From: an uncultured Eubacterium sp.
GTDB taxonomy: Bacteria > Bacillota > Clostridia > Lachnospirales > CAG-274
DNA: 25,966 bases
Reading direction: 5' to 3'
Assembly (NCBI GenBank): GCA_900543365.1
Contig: UQRG01000008.1
Location: 1 to 25,966, forward strand
In this document: positions 7,233-15,475 of the stretch, piece after piece
How the letters are laid out: each line of letters begins with the position of its first letter
Numbering within the stretch: the first letter of the stretch is position 1
Notes under the pieces: model-generated
Seen by the model: the letters and a program-made list of their open reading frames with translations, nothing else
What the model was told of the DNA's origin: nothing
The model's database searches: none
Translations under genes and position numbers: made by a program

Positions 7233-7261
7233 ACTATATCACACTTTTAACAATTTTGCAA
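7233..7261 (-). promoter_or_regulatory. Promoter of the ACT-hom-lysC operon
   Basis: Minus-strand -35 TTGCAA (7256-7261), 17-nt spacer, -10 TATAGT (7233-7238). The leader would be about 35 nt, too short for a T-box or lysine riboswitch, so control is more likely by enzyme feedback or by a repressor. Confidence 0.7.
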
Positions 7262-7300
7262 GTATTTTTTGTAAATATTGTTGAAATATATTTTGGAGAA

Positions 7301-7331
7301 AAAAATAACGCCGAACTTTAAAATTCGGCGT
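7301..7331 (-). terminator. Terminator of the foldase lipoprotein gene
   Basis: Arms ACGCCGAA (7308-7315) and TTCGGCGT (7324-7331), loop of 8 nt, followed on the minus strand by a T-rich run (complement of 7301-7306). It begins 4 nt after the stop codon. Confidence 0.85.
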
Positions 7332-7335
7332 CAAA

Positions 7336-8286
7336 TTATTTTTCTTTTGTAATAGTTATATTGTTCCAAACATCATCATTTTTTTCAACATTCAAATTGC
7401 CTTGCCAGCTGTCATTTTGTGCTTGATATATTTCCTGTTTTTTATTTTCAATATATTTTTGTCTTATTTCCGGTTCTACACTTTCAATAGAACTACTTAT
7501 AATATCCTCAATTTCAAATATGTGATAGCCATCTATGTCCTCAACCATAAAAATATCCCCTTTACTATGGGCATAAATTTGTTGTAGTGTATTTTCACTA
7601 TAAAGACTTGCATCAAGTTCAAAGGCTTCTAAATTACTTTCTGGTGAAATTACCTTAAGTTGCGAGTTAAATGTGCCACCATTTTTAATAGTATTGTAAG
7701 CAGAAGTTATTTTGTCCTTATTAACTGTACCCGAAATATCTGGTTGCAAAAATATTTCTTTTATTTTATAAGTTGTAAAGTCACTTTTATGCTCCTCATA
7801 ATACTGATTAAGATATTCTTTAAACTCACTTTCATTTACAGTATAACTATCTGTAACATAAGCATAAACCTTTTGCTGCAGAACAACTTCCTCCATTATT
7901 TTATAAATCTTTTCCCTTGTAAGTTCCAAATTATTAAGGTCATCTTCACTAAAATCCTTTAAAAGTTCATCTGTCTGTACTTCAACATTCTTTTTGTCTG
8001 CATCAGTAAGAGTAATACCAAGTTCACCAGTTTGTTTGACAGCAGTTTTAACCATAATAAGAGAATTAACAGCATTTTGTTTGGCAACTTCTTCAGCACT
8101 AACACCGTCAAAGTCAGCCTCCCATATATCACTACCACCTTGTTGCTCAAAACTCTTTTTTTGCTCCATAAGATAAACAAGGTACTCTCCTCTTGATATT
8201 TTATCATTACCAATTTTAATAACATAATCTGAACTTGCACATCCTACTAGCATAAGTGCAAGAATAAATATAATAATTTTTTTCAT
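7336..8286 (-). CDS. Lipoprotein foldase, PrsA/SurA-like peptidylprolyl isomerase
   Basis: Extracytoplasmic lipoprotein of 316 residues. Seen: type II signal peptide MKKIIIFILALMLVGC with lipobox LVGC (Cys16), then a SurA-N/PrsA-N-like part (YVIKIGNDKISRGEYLVYL...), a long helical region, and a parvulin-like segment at about 165-270 (YKIKEIFLQPD ... FNSQLKVISPESNLEAFELDASLYSEN ... KGDIFMVEDIDGYHIFEIEDI). The parvulin segment keeps the outline (KEIFLQ, GYHIFEI) but is short and divergent, so isomerase activity is uncertain; the family also acts as a chaperone for exported proteins. Single gene with its own promoter and terminator, divergent from the antiporter gene. Start ATG has GGTGGAGA upstream. 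Confidence 0.8.
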   Translation of the reverse strand: MKKIIIFILALMLVGCASSDYVIKIGNDKISRGEYLVYLMEQKKSFEQQGGSDIWEADFDGVSAEEVAKQNAVNSLIMVKTAVKQTGELGITLTDADKKNVEVQTDELLKDFSEDDLNNLELTREKIYKIMEEVVLQQKVYAYVTDSYTVNESEFKEYLNQYYEEHKSDFTTYKIKEIFLQPDISGTVNKDKITSAYNTIKNGGTFNSQLKVISPESNLEAFELDASLYSENTLQQIYAHSKGDIFMVEDIDGYHIFEIEDIISSSIESVEPEIRQKYIENKKQEIYQAQNDSWQGNLNVEKNDDVWNNITITKEK

Positions 8287-8317
8287 TAGTTATCTCCACC
8301 TTTTAAATATCAAATTA

Positions 8318-8346
8318 AGTATAATATAACAAAAGACTTAATTCAA
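8318..8346 (-). promoter_or_regulatory. Promoter of the foldase lipoprotein gene
   Basis: Minus-strand -35 TTGAAT (8341-8346), 17-nt spacer, -10 TATACT (8318-8323), about 32 nt ahead of the start codon. Confidence 0.7.
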
Positions 8347-8444
8347 TATTTTTATGCAATATGTAATATAAATGATAAATTTTAGGAACAAATATAATAT
8401 TTATTTACAATTTTTTTACAATAATATTATTTTTATAACAAAAC

Positions 8445-8473
8445 TTGAAAGAAACATAAAAATATGTTATTGT
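8445..8473 (+). promoter_or_regulatory. Likely promoter of the NhaC-type antiporter gene
   Basis: -35 TTGAAA (8445-8450), 17-nt spacer, weaker -10 TATTGT (8468-8473). The spacer holds an inverted repeat AACATA (8453-8458), AAAA, TATGTT (8463-8468), similar to the arms of the scfA promoter palindrome. Regulatory meaning is unproven. Confidence 0.5.
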
Positions 8474-8510
8474 TATATTGGATTATTATGATATGAAAGG
8501 ACAATTTTTT

Positions 8511-10136
8511 ATGACTGGCAAAGAAAAGCTAAAATTAAAACTATATATAGGTGCGGCAATTATGCTGGTATCTATATTTATAATCTTCGCCTTGACTAAT
8601 AAAACCGGAGCTCAGGGCACAATATGGTCACTTGTCCCTCCCATTGTAGCTATAATACTTGCATTAGTTACTAAGGAAGTTTATTCATCACTTTTTATAG
8701 GTATTTCAACAGGATTTTTACTCTATTGCAACTTAAATATTGAAAAAGCTTTTGTTTCAATATTTCAAGGTGTAGAAGTTGATGGTAAAATGACAGGAGG
8801 TATGATACCTAAAATAGCCGACAGTGGAAATGTAGGCATACTTATGTTCCTCATTATGTTAGGTACTCTTGTAGTAATGATAAATAAAGCAGGTGGTTCT
8901 GAAGCCTACGGCAAATGGGCTGAAAACAAAATAAAAACTAAAAAAACAGCTTTACTTGCAACTTTTGGACTTGGTGTACTTATATTTGTTGATGACTACT
9001 TTAACTGTCTTACTGTAGGTAGTGTTATGCGTCCTATTACGGACAAGCAACAAATATCAAGAGCAAAACTAGCTTATATTATTGATGCAACAGCAGCTCC
9101 TATATGTATCATTGCTCCTATTTCATCTTGGGCAGCAGCAGTTACTGGTGTAGTTGAAGGCACAAATGGGCTTGAACTGTTTATACGCACAATTCCATAT
9201 AATTTATATGCACTTCTTACTATTGTTATGGTAATTGCTACTTCAATTATGAATATTAATTTTGGTTCTATGAAAGAACACGAAAGACTTGCCCAAAAAG
9301 GTGATGTTTTTGGTGGAAGAGAAATAATAATTGATAAAAACATTGTTTCATCTTCAAAAGGCAAAGTTATTGACCTTGTTCTTCCTGTTATAATGCTTAT
9401 TATATTTTGTATAACAGGTATGATTTATTCTGGCGGATTTTTTGACATTGGAAACAAAAATTTTCACAATTTTATAAACGCCTTTGCTGGCTCTAATGCC
9501 TCTGTTGGACTTGTAATTGGTTCAGCAGCAGCAGTATTAGTTACATTTGTATTTTACATTTCAAGAGGTGTACTTAACTTTGAAGAAATAATGAGTGCTT
9601 TTCCAGAAGGATTTAAAGCAATGGTTCCTGCAATACTTATATTGACATTTGCTTGGACCTTAAGCGGTGTAACAAATCTTTTAGGTGCTGATGTCTATGT
9701 AGCCGGCATATTAGCAGATAAAGCAGAAAGTCTTAATAAATTTCTTCCTTGTGTAATATTTATTATTGCCTTTGGACTTTCATTTTCCACAGGTACTTCT
9801 TGGGGAACATTTGGTGTACTTTTACCAATTATAGTGCCTATACTTCCTATTGACAGTGAAATACTTATTATATCAATTTCGTCTTGTTTAGCAGGTGCTG
9901 TATGTGGTGACCACTGTTCACCTATATCTGATACTACAATTATGGCATCAACAGGTGCTCAATGCAATCATTTAGCCCATGTTACCACACAATTACCTTA
10001 TGTAATATTTGTAGCTGTCATTGTATTTATTGGCTATATTTTAGCCGGATTTATTCAGTCTGTAATAGTACTTCCAATTTCTATTCTAATGCTTTTAATA
10101 GCACTTTATAGCTTTAAAAAAATATTCTTAAAATAA
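8511..10136 (+). CDS. Na+/H+ antiporter, NhaC family
   Basis: Integral membrane transporter of 541 residues with about a dozen hydrophobic segments, expected to exchange sodium and protons or a related substrate pair. Seen: conserved family segments VDDYFNCLTVGSVMRPITD, ICIIAPISSWAAAVTG, FSTGTSWGTFGVLLPI and GDHCSPISDTTIMASTGAQC, the last being typical of NhaC-like proteins. Start: ATG at 8511 lies behind AAAGGA; a TTG at 8478 would add 11 residues but has no good ribosome binding site. A stand-alone gene closed by a terminator shared with recQ. Some family members move organic acids or amino acids, so the substrate is not certain. Confidence 0.9.
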   Translation: MTGKEKLKLKLYIGAAIMLVSIFIIFALTNKTGAQGTIWSLVPPIVAIILALVTKEVYSSLFIGISTGFLLYCNLNIEKAFVSIFQGVEVDGKMTGGMIPKIADSGNVGILMFLIMLGTLVVMINKAGGSEAYGKWAENKIKTKKTALLATFGLGVLIFVDDYFNCLTVGSVMRPITDKQQISRAKLAYIIDATAAPICIIAPISSWAAAVTGVVEGTNGLELFIRTIPYNLYALLTIVMVIATSIMNINFGSMKEHERLAQKGDVFGGREIIIDKNIVSSSKGKVIDLVLPVIMLIIFCITGMIYSGGFFDIGNKNFHNFINAFAGSNASVGLVIGSAAAVLVTFVFYISRGVLNFEEIMSAFPEGFKAMVPAILILTFAWTLSGVTNLLGADVYVAGILADKAESLNKFLPCVIFIIAFGLSFSTGTSWGTFGVLLPIIVPILPIDSEILIISISSCLAGAVCGDHCSPISDTTIMASTGAQCNHLAHVTTQLPYVIFVAVIVFIGYILAGFIQSVIVLPISILMLLIALYSFKKIFLK

Positions 10137-10138
10137 AC

Positions 10139-10162
10139 AAGACGGTGCTCAGACACCGTCTT
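10139..10162. terminator. Bidirectional terminator between antiporter and recQ
   Basis: Arms GACGGTG (10141-10147) and CACCGTC (10154-10160) extended by AA/TT, with a 6-nt loop. It lies directly between the two converging stop codons and touches the recQ stop. Confidence 0.8.
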
Positions 10163-11616
10163 TACTCCCTAATTATTCTCAAATAAATTTCGCCATATTT
10201 TTTCACCTTATAGCTGCCCATACCTTCTACTTTTTTTAGTTCCTCAATAGTCTTAGGTTTTTTAATAGCCATATTCATAAGTACAGAATCATTGACAACA
10301 GAATATGTCGGTATATGTTCGTGTTTAGCTATTTCTATAGTTATTGCCTTAAGTTTTTTATATAATACTCTGTCTATAGTAGGAGTATAGCCTTTTATTT
10401 TACTACTCTTTAAACAATTACTGCAATATTTACAATCCTTCTCAGCTATTTCTCCAAAATAGTTTAATATATATTCTCTTAAACATCTTCGAGATAAGGC
10501 ATACGCTTTCATTTTATCCAGTTTATACATTTCTCTGGCTTTTATATCATCTTTTTCATCTTGTGTTAAACTTTCGTTTTCGTCTACAAGATTTATAAGG
10601 AATTCATTAGTTCTATAGTCTTGTTGTGAATACAACATAATACATTGAGCCGGTTTACCATCTCTTCCCGCTCGTCCTGCCTCTTGATAATATGCCTCCA
10701 TACTTTTAGGCATATTGTAATGAATAACATATCTAACATCAGGCTTATCTATACCCATACCAAAGGCATTAGTAGCAACCATAATATTTTTATCACCTTG
10801 TATAAAAGCATTTTGATTATTTTTTCTTTCTATATCTCCTAAACCGGCGTGATACTTAGTAACTTTATATCCTTTTAAACTAAGGTAATATTCTAATTCA
10901 TCAACAGCCTTTCTTGATATGCAGTATATAATTCCACTTTCATCTCTATGGTCATTTAATATTTTTATAGTTTCTGCCATTTTTTCATAAGGCTTTCTAA
11001 CAGCAAAATATAAATTTTTTCTGTTATAGCCTGTTGTAATTGTATAAGGTGATATAAGTTTAAGTTCTTTTATTATATCCCTTTTTACTTTATCTGTTGC
11101 CGTTGCTGTAAAGGCTGAAACTACCGGTCGTTTAGGCAGTATATTTACAAAATCCTTTATATTAAGATAACTAGGTCTAAAATCCTGCCCCCATTGAGAT
11201 ATACAATGTGCCTCATCAACTGCTACCATTGATATATTTACAGATTTAGCAAATGAAATAAAGCTGTCTGTTGTCAGCCTTTCTGGTGACACATATATTA
11301 TTTTATATGTATATTTTCTTGCATTATCAAGTGCTTTAAAATATTGCTTTTGAGTAAGAGCAGAGTTAAGGTAAGCGGCTCTTACTCCACACTGTATAAG
11401 ATTTTTAACTTGGTCAATCATAAGAGAAATAAGTGGCGATACAACTATTGTTATACCGTCCATTTTAATAGCCGGCACTTGATAACATATTGACTTGCCT
11501 GCACCAGTTGGCATTACAGCTAATATATCTCTGCCTCCTATTATGTTTTCTGCTATTTCTTGTTGACCAGACCTAAAGGAATTGTAACCAAATGTATTTT
11601 TTAATATGTTAAGCAT
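10162..11616 (-). CDS. RecQ-family ATP-dependent DNA helicase, short form
   Basis: 3'-5' DNA helicase for recombination and repair. Seen in order: Walker A MPTGAGKS, DEAH box VDEAHCISQWGQDFRPSY with the RecQ aromatic loop, helicase motifs IV-VI (ATNAFGMGIDKPDVRYVIHYNMPKS; QEAGRAGRDG), a four-Cys zinc module (RRCLREYILNYFGE...CKYCSNC) and a C-terminal HRDC domain of about 75 residues ending in GMGSYKVKKYGEIYLRIIRE. At 484 residues it is about 100 shorter than E. coli RecQ: the winged-helix (RQC) domain between zinc module and HRDC is missing. The reading frame is intact and the junction clean, so this is a domain variant, not a broken gene. Start ATG follows AAGAGGT. I leave the symbol blank because a full recQ may exist elsewhere. 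Confidence 0.93.
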   Translation of the reverse strand: MLNILKNTFGYNSFRSGQQEIAENIIGGRDILAVMPTGAGKSICYQVPAIKMDGITIVVSPLISLMIDQVKNLIQCGVRAAYLNSALTQKQYFKALDNARKYTYKIIYVSPERLTTDSFISFAKSVNISMVAVDEAHCISQWGQDFRPSYLNIKDFVNILPKRPVVSAFTATATDKVKRDIIKELKLISPYTITTGYNRKNLYFAVRKPYEKMAETIKILNDHRDESGIIYCISRKAVDELEYYLSLKGYKVTKYHAGLGDIERKNNQNAFIQGDKNIMVATNAFGMGIDKPDVRYVIHYNMPKSMEAYYQEAGRAGRDGKPAQCIMLYSQQDYRTNEFLINLVDENESLTQDEKDDIKAREMYKLDKMKAYALSRRCLREYILNYFGEIAEKDCKYCSNCLKSSKIKGYTPTIDRVLYKKLKAITIEIAKHEHIPTYSVVNDSVLMNMAIKKPKTIEELKKVEGMGSYKVKKYGEIYLRIIRE

Positions 11617-11650
11617 ATTTTAACCTCTTAAGTAAACATTCATAAACTAA

Positions 11651-11680
11651 ATATAGAGTGGAATTAACTCCACTCTATAT
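11651..11680. terminator. Hairpin downstream of the sodium/solute symporter gene
   Basis: Perfect 12-bp arms (11651-11662 and 11669-11680) with a 6-nt loop, between the symporter stop and the recQ start. The T run on the minus strand is short (TTAGTTTATG), so it may stop only part of the transcription, with recQ served by read-through. Confidence 0.7.
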
Positions 11681-11695
11681 TATAAAACAAATGTA

Positions 11696-13213
11696 TTATA
11701 AGTCAATAGAATTTACTTTTTCAAAATCATCAATAACTTTTTGAGATGGCTTAGGACTAATTAAAGAAATAACTACAATAAATATAATTGAAATAACAAA
11801 GGCTGGAACAAGTTCATAAAGAACAGTACCGTCCCTACCTACAAGTAAAATCTTACCTAAGAACTGTTTCCAAATTATTACGGTAGCACCACCTGAAATC
11901 ATACCAGCAAGGGCACCTGACATAGTCATTCTCTTCCAGAAAAGACTTAATAACATTGTAGGACCAAAGGCAGCACCAAGACCAGCCCAAGCATAACTAA
12001 CAAGACCCATAACAGAATTATTAGGATTAAGAGCTATTAAGAAAGCAACAACACCAACAACAATAATAGCAATACGGCTTAATGTAAGAAGCTGTTTATC
12101 AGTTGCATCTTTGTTAATAACTGCCTTGTAAATATCATTGGCAACAGCAGATGCTGTAACTAGTAACTGAGAGTCTGATGTAGACATAATAGCTGCAACA
12201 ATGGCACAAAGAAGTATACCTGCAATAAAGCTAGGAGTAAGTTTTTGTACAAGAAGCATAAATATAGTCTCAGAACCTGAAGCATCAGTAAATATAGTCA
12301 TACCGGTTTTTACCATATAAGCATAACCGGTTAATGCTACAACAACAGAGGCAACAAGAGTAATAAATACCCAGACAGAGGCAATAATTCTTGATTTCTT
12401 AATCATATCGGCACTTTTAATTGACATAAATCTAACTAAAATATGAGGCATACCAAAATAACCAAGTCCCCAGCCTAAGTTAGATACAATATACTGCCAA
12501 GAATAATAATTTCCGTCCTTACCTCTTATAAAACTCATATACTCAGGATTGCCTGGTACAGAATGAATAATCTGACTAAAGTCAGCTTTAACAAAACCAT
12601 AAGCAATAATAGGAACAATCATAAGAGCAAAGAACATAAGCATACCTTGGAAAAAGTCAGTCCAAACAACAGCAAAGTAACCGCCTAAGAATGTGTATAT
12701 CATTATTATAACAACACCAACTGTAAGACCAACTGTATAATTCATACCAAACACTGTATTAAGTAACTTTGCAGCAGCATTAAAACCTGATGCTGTATAA
12801 ATAAGGAAAAATATAAATATGATAACAGCACAAGTAACCTTTAATGCTGAACTACTAGAATCAAATCTGTTTTGAAAATATTCAGGTATGGTTATTGAAT
12901 CATTGGCAACAACAGAATATTTTCTAAGTCTTTTAGCAATTAAAAGCCAGTTTAAGTATGTACCAACACCAAGACCAACAGCAATCCAAGCCTCGCCAAG
13001 ACCTGATAAATAAATAGCACCTGGTAAGCCCATTAGTAACCAACTTGACATATCAGATGCTTGAGCAGATAAAGCTGTAAGCCAGCTGTTCATACCACGA
13101 CCACCTAAAAAATAATCGCTCATATTAGCCGATTTTTTTGAAAAAATAACTCCTATGCCTATCATTGCTAATAAATAAACAACAAAGGCGAGTATTGTCC
13201 ATAAATTATACAT
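11696..13213 (-). CDS. putP: Sodium/proline symporter (SSS family)
   Basis: Sodium-coupled solute importer of 505 residues with about 13 membrane helices, probably for proline. Seen: family segments ILAFVVYLLAMIGIGV, YFLGGRGMNSWLTALSA, the sodium-site region QASDMSSWLLMGLPGA, WIAVGLGVGTYLNWL, and SRIAIIVVGVVAFLIAL. These match PutP closely; pantothenate and other SSS carriers look different in the first helices. Start: ATG at 13213 (MYNLWTILAF) follows AAGGAGG at a proper distance, whereas a longer reading from 13252 includes the ribosome binding site. It has its own promoter and is divergent from trmL. Proline import would suit osmoprotection or Stickland fermentation. Confidence 0.92.
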   Translation of the reverse strand: MYNLWTILAFVVYLLAMIGIGVIFSKKSANMSDYFLGGRGMNSWLTALSAQASDMSSWLLMGLPGAIYLSGLGEAWIAVGLGVGTYLNWLLIAKRLRKYSVVANDSITIPEYFQNRFDSSSSALKVTCAVIIFIFFLIYTASGFNAAAKLLNTVFGMNYTVGLTVGVVIIMIYTFLGGYFAVVWTDFFQGMLMFFALMIVPIIAYGFVKADFSQIIHSVPGNPEYMSFIRGKDGNYYSWQYIVSNLGWGLGYFGMPHILVRFMSIKSADMIKKSRIIASVWVFITLVASVVVALTGYAYMVKTGMTIFTDASGSETIFMLLVQKLTPSFIAGILLCAIVAAIMSTSDSQLLVTASAVANDIYKAVINKDATDKQLLTLSRIAIIVVGVVAFLIALNPNNSVMGLVSYAWAGLGAAFGPTMLLSLFWKRMTMSGALAGMISGGATVIIWKQFLGKILLVGRDGTVLYELVPAFVISIIFIVVISLISPKPSQKVIDDFEKVNSIDL

Positions 13214-13250
13214 TTTACTTCCTCCTTCTAATATATAAACAATAAACTTC

Positions 13251-13279
13251 ATTATATATTAAAAATATCATATTTGCAA
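13251..13279 (-). promoter_or_regulatory. putP promoter
   Basis: Minus-strand -35 TTGCAA (13274-13279), 17-nt spacer, perfect -10 TATAAT (13251-13256). The leader is about 30 nt. Confidence 0.75.
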
Positions 13280-13371
13280 CTCTTTTTGAAATATGTGGTA
13301 ATTTACAATATATTATACAATGCTATTATATTAAATTTAAAACTACATCTTAAAAATATAAACCAATATTA

Positions 13372-13400
13372 TTGTAAAATTAACATTTTTGTGGTAATAT
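13372..13400 (+). promoter_or_regulatory. Promoter of the trmL gene cluster
   Basis: -35 TTGTAA (13372-13377), 17-nt spacer, -10 TAATAT (13395-13400), followed by the trmL ribosome binding site and ATG at 13435. Confidence 0.6.
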
Positions 13401-13434
13401 AAAGTAGATTAGATAGGATTAGGAGTGTTAATAT

Positions 13435-13938
13435 ATGAATATTGTTTTACACCAGCCAGAAATACCTATGAATACTGGCAATATTGGTCGTACTTGTGTC
13501 GCAACAGGTACTAAGCTTCACCTTATTAGACCTTTAGGGTTTAGAATAGATGACAAAACTTTAAAAAGAGCAGGAATGGATTACTGGAAAGACTTAAATG
13601 TAACTTATTATGATAGCTTTGATGATTTTATAGAAAAAAATCCCAATGCTAGAATTTTTATGGCTACAACCAAAGCACAACATTGCTATAGCGATGTAAA
13701 ATATAATGACAATGACTTCATTATGTTTGGCAGTGAAGGTAGTGGTATACCAGAAGAAATTTTGCTTAAATACAAGGAAACTTGTGTTAGAATACCTATG
13801 CTGGAGCAATACAGAAGTCTTAATCTTTCAAACTCTGTAGCTATTGTTCTTTACGAAGCTTTAAGACAAAATGGTTTTAAAGGCTGTAGCTTTGAAGGTC
13901 ATTTACATAGACACAGTTGGGACGAAATAGTTGAATAA
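13435..13938 (+). CDS. trmL: tRNA (cytidine(34)-2'-O)-methyltransferase TrmL
   Basis: SPOUT-class methyltransferase that uses SAM to methylate the 2'-OH of the wobble base 34 in certain leucine tRNAs. Seen: N-terminal PEIPMNTGNIGRTC with the conserved Asn-Arg, HLIRPLGF, the knot motifs FGSEGSGIP and YRSLNLSNSVAIVLYEALRQ that form the SAM site. The length of 167 residues is typical of the stand-alone TrmL enzyme. First gene of a three-gene plus-strand run: the next gene starts 12 nt after its stop. Start ATG is preceded by TTAGGAGTG. Confidence 0.96.
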   Translation: MNIVLHQPEIPMNTGNIGRTCVATGTKLHLIRPLGFRIDDKTLKRAGMDYWKDLNVTYYDSFDDFIEKNPNARIFMATTKAQHCYSDVKYNDNDFIMFGSEGSGIPEEILLKYKETCVRIPMLEQYRSLNLSNSVAIVLYEALRQNGFKGCSFEGHLHRHSWDEIVE

Positions 13939-13950
13939 GGGGGATTTTTT

Positions 13951-14367
13951 ATGGACGATACTATAATTGTAATTATGCTTAAAAATAAAAATACAGGCTT
14001 TCTTGAAAAGGAGTTAGCAAGTCTTGACTTAACAGAAAATGTAGAATACATTGTCAATATTTTTGCTGTTGATGAAAATGAGGGCAGAAAACTCCATATT
14101 AAACTTTCTACTGAAAAAGATGTTGCTGATTGGGAATATTCCGCTATTTATGACTACTATGACACAGATAATTTCAGCGGCAAGGCACAAGTAATTGAAG
14201 CTGATGATGACTACAACCCAGTATGGGAACTTGTTATTGATTATATTGATGATATTCCTTCTCTTGAAGAAAAGGTTGCAGAACTTTTGGCTATTCACAA
14301 AAAAGAAATAGAAGATGTATTTGAAACAATAAAAGATAAGGAGAGTGAATATATTGATGGAGAATAG
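13951..14367 (+). CDS. Conserved acidic protein of unknown function (138 residues)
   Basis: I do not recognise a function with confidence; it resembles a conserved hypothetical family of Clostridia (possibly DUF6762). Seen: no signal peptide or membrane helix, a highly acidic composition, a pattern of beta strands and short motifs (WEYSAIYDYYDTDNF, YNPVWELVIDYIDD), and a charged C-terminal helix (KKEIEDVFETIKDKESEY). Probably a small soluble cytoplasmic protein. It follows trmL by 12 nt with its own GGGGG-type ribosome binding site and overlaps the next gene, so the three are likely co-transcribed. Whether it has to do with tRNA modification is unknown. Confidence 0.85.
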   Translation: MDDTIIVIMLKNKNTGFLEKELASLDLTENVEYIVNIFAVDENEGRKLHIKLSTEKDVADWEYSAIYDYYDTDNFSGKAQVIEADDDYNPVWELVIDYIDDIPSLEEKVAELLAIHKKEIEDVFETIKDKESEYIDGE

Positions 14368-15427
14368 AAAGTCCCAAAAAGGTATAATAGCTATTATTGT
14401 AGCTATAGTTGTTATTGTTTGTGGTTGTGTTGGCTACTATGTATACAGAAAAAGCAATGTAACAGAAATAGCTGTTGGCTTATCTAATATTGAATTAGAT
14501 GATGAGCTTAAAACAACAATGGCTACTGTAGCAAGAGATGCCAATGCTTATTACAACCAGCATAAGTCTGAAAAAACTCTTACTACACAGTATGGTCTTT
14601 TATACAGCTATACTGACAAAGCTAATATAACTGTTGATGAACTTGGTGAAAATTTAGATAAAGATATTTCTAAAGAAATGGATATTCTATATGTTAAATC
14701 AAGTGATATTATGAGTGAAGCTGGTGGCAGTGATTTAGGAATATTTGCATCAATTAATACTAGTAGTGGTTACTATGTGACTTCAAATGACGGTTTTGAA
14801 AAAATATTTACTGAAGAAGAATTTAAAAATCTTCTTATGAAATATGCTCCAACACACGGAAATATTAGAAATCCTCAAAGAGGTTCTGACGAACATACTG
14901 CTATTATAAATGTTGCTGGTATTAGTGGCAATAACTTTGATATTAAGCATATTGCTTGTGATGATAAGTACGCTATAGTCGTTGCTAACAATGTTACAAA
15001 TCCGGCAGATATTAAGGAAATTGCACTTGTTAAAAATAATAATACTTGGACTGTTGTCAATTCTAACCTTGCTACAGCTGAAAACTCTTATACTGATATT
15101 AATACAGCTTGCCCTGATATGGATTTAGGTCTTATGCCTATTTATAACATTGCTGATTTTGGACCTATTGAAACAGCTAAAATGAAAGAGATAGCTGATG
15201 TTCTTGTTAAACAAGGCACAATAACCTCTGAAGAAAAGAACAATATGTATGCTTGTGGCTGTGAAAAATTTGCTTATATTCAAACAGCTGACGGCAAGCG
15301 TTTTATTGGTTTTATTAATGATAAAAAACAGCTTGAATTTAGTCAGGCTAATGACCTTAAAGAAACTCTTTCTTATATGGTTCAATGTCAAGAAAATCCA
15401 CCAGTATTTATTGTTAAATTTGAATAA
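14357..15427 (+). CDS. Membrane-anchored extracytoplasmic protein of unknown function (356 residues)
   Basis: No family recognised. Seen: a short basic start (MENRKSQKG), one hydrophobic helix (about residues 9-29, with Cys in GCVGYYVYRK), then about 325 residues outside the membrane without further helices, mixed alpha/beta with a TTMATVARDANAYYNQHKSE segment and two Cys in YACGCEKFAY. The N-terminus resembles a type IV pilin-like or anchored surface protein, but the pilin cleavage site is missing. Start: ATG at 14357 overlaps the upstream stop by 11 nt; AAGGAG (14338-14343) is 13 nt away, so TTG at 14354 or GTG at 14345 are alternatives. Last gene of the trmL run, with a strong terminator behind it. 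Confidence 0.8.
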   Translation: MENRKSQKGIIAIIVAIVVIVCGCVGYYVYRKSNVTEIAVGLSNIELDDELKTTMATVARDANAYYNQHKSEKTLTTQYGLLYSYTDKANITVDELGENLDKDISKEMDILYVKSSDIMSEAGGSDLGIFASINTSSGYYVTSNDGFEKIFTEEEFKNLLMKYAPTHGNIRNPQRGSDEHTAIINVAGISGNNFDIKHIACDDKYAIVVANNVTNPADIKEIALVKNNNTWTVVNSNLATAENSYTDINTACPDMDLGLMPIYNIADFGPIETAKMKEIADVLVKQGTITSEEKNNMYACGCEKFAYIQTADGKRFIGFINDKKQLEFSQANDLKETLSYMVQCQENPPVFIVKFE

Positions 15428-15434
15428 TCTATAT

Positions 15435-15474
15435 AAAAACAACCCTCATCTTTCAATAGATAAGGGTTGTTTTT
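15435..15474. terminator. Bidirectional terminator between the anchored protein gene and the Ca2+ ATPase gene
   Basis: Arms AAAAACAACCCT (15435-15446) and AGGGTTGTTTTT (15463-15474), perfect 12 bp, serving both converging genes: the ATPase stop is at 15476. Confidence 0.9.
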
Positions 15475-15475
15475 A

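Noticed and set aside
7192..7335. T-box or lysine riboswitch before the ACT-hom-lysC operon
   Set aside because: The predicted leader is only about 35 nt and contains none of the conserved T-box or lysine-riboswitch elements.
7959..8240. Leu-rich 93-codon minus-strand frame inside the foldase gene
   Set aside because: It overlaps the lipoprotein gene in another frame, has no ribosome binding site and no recognisable domain.
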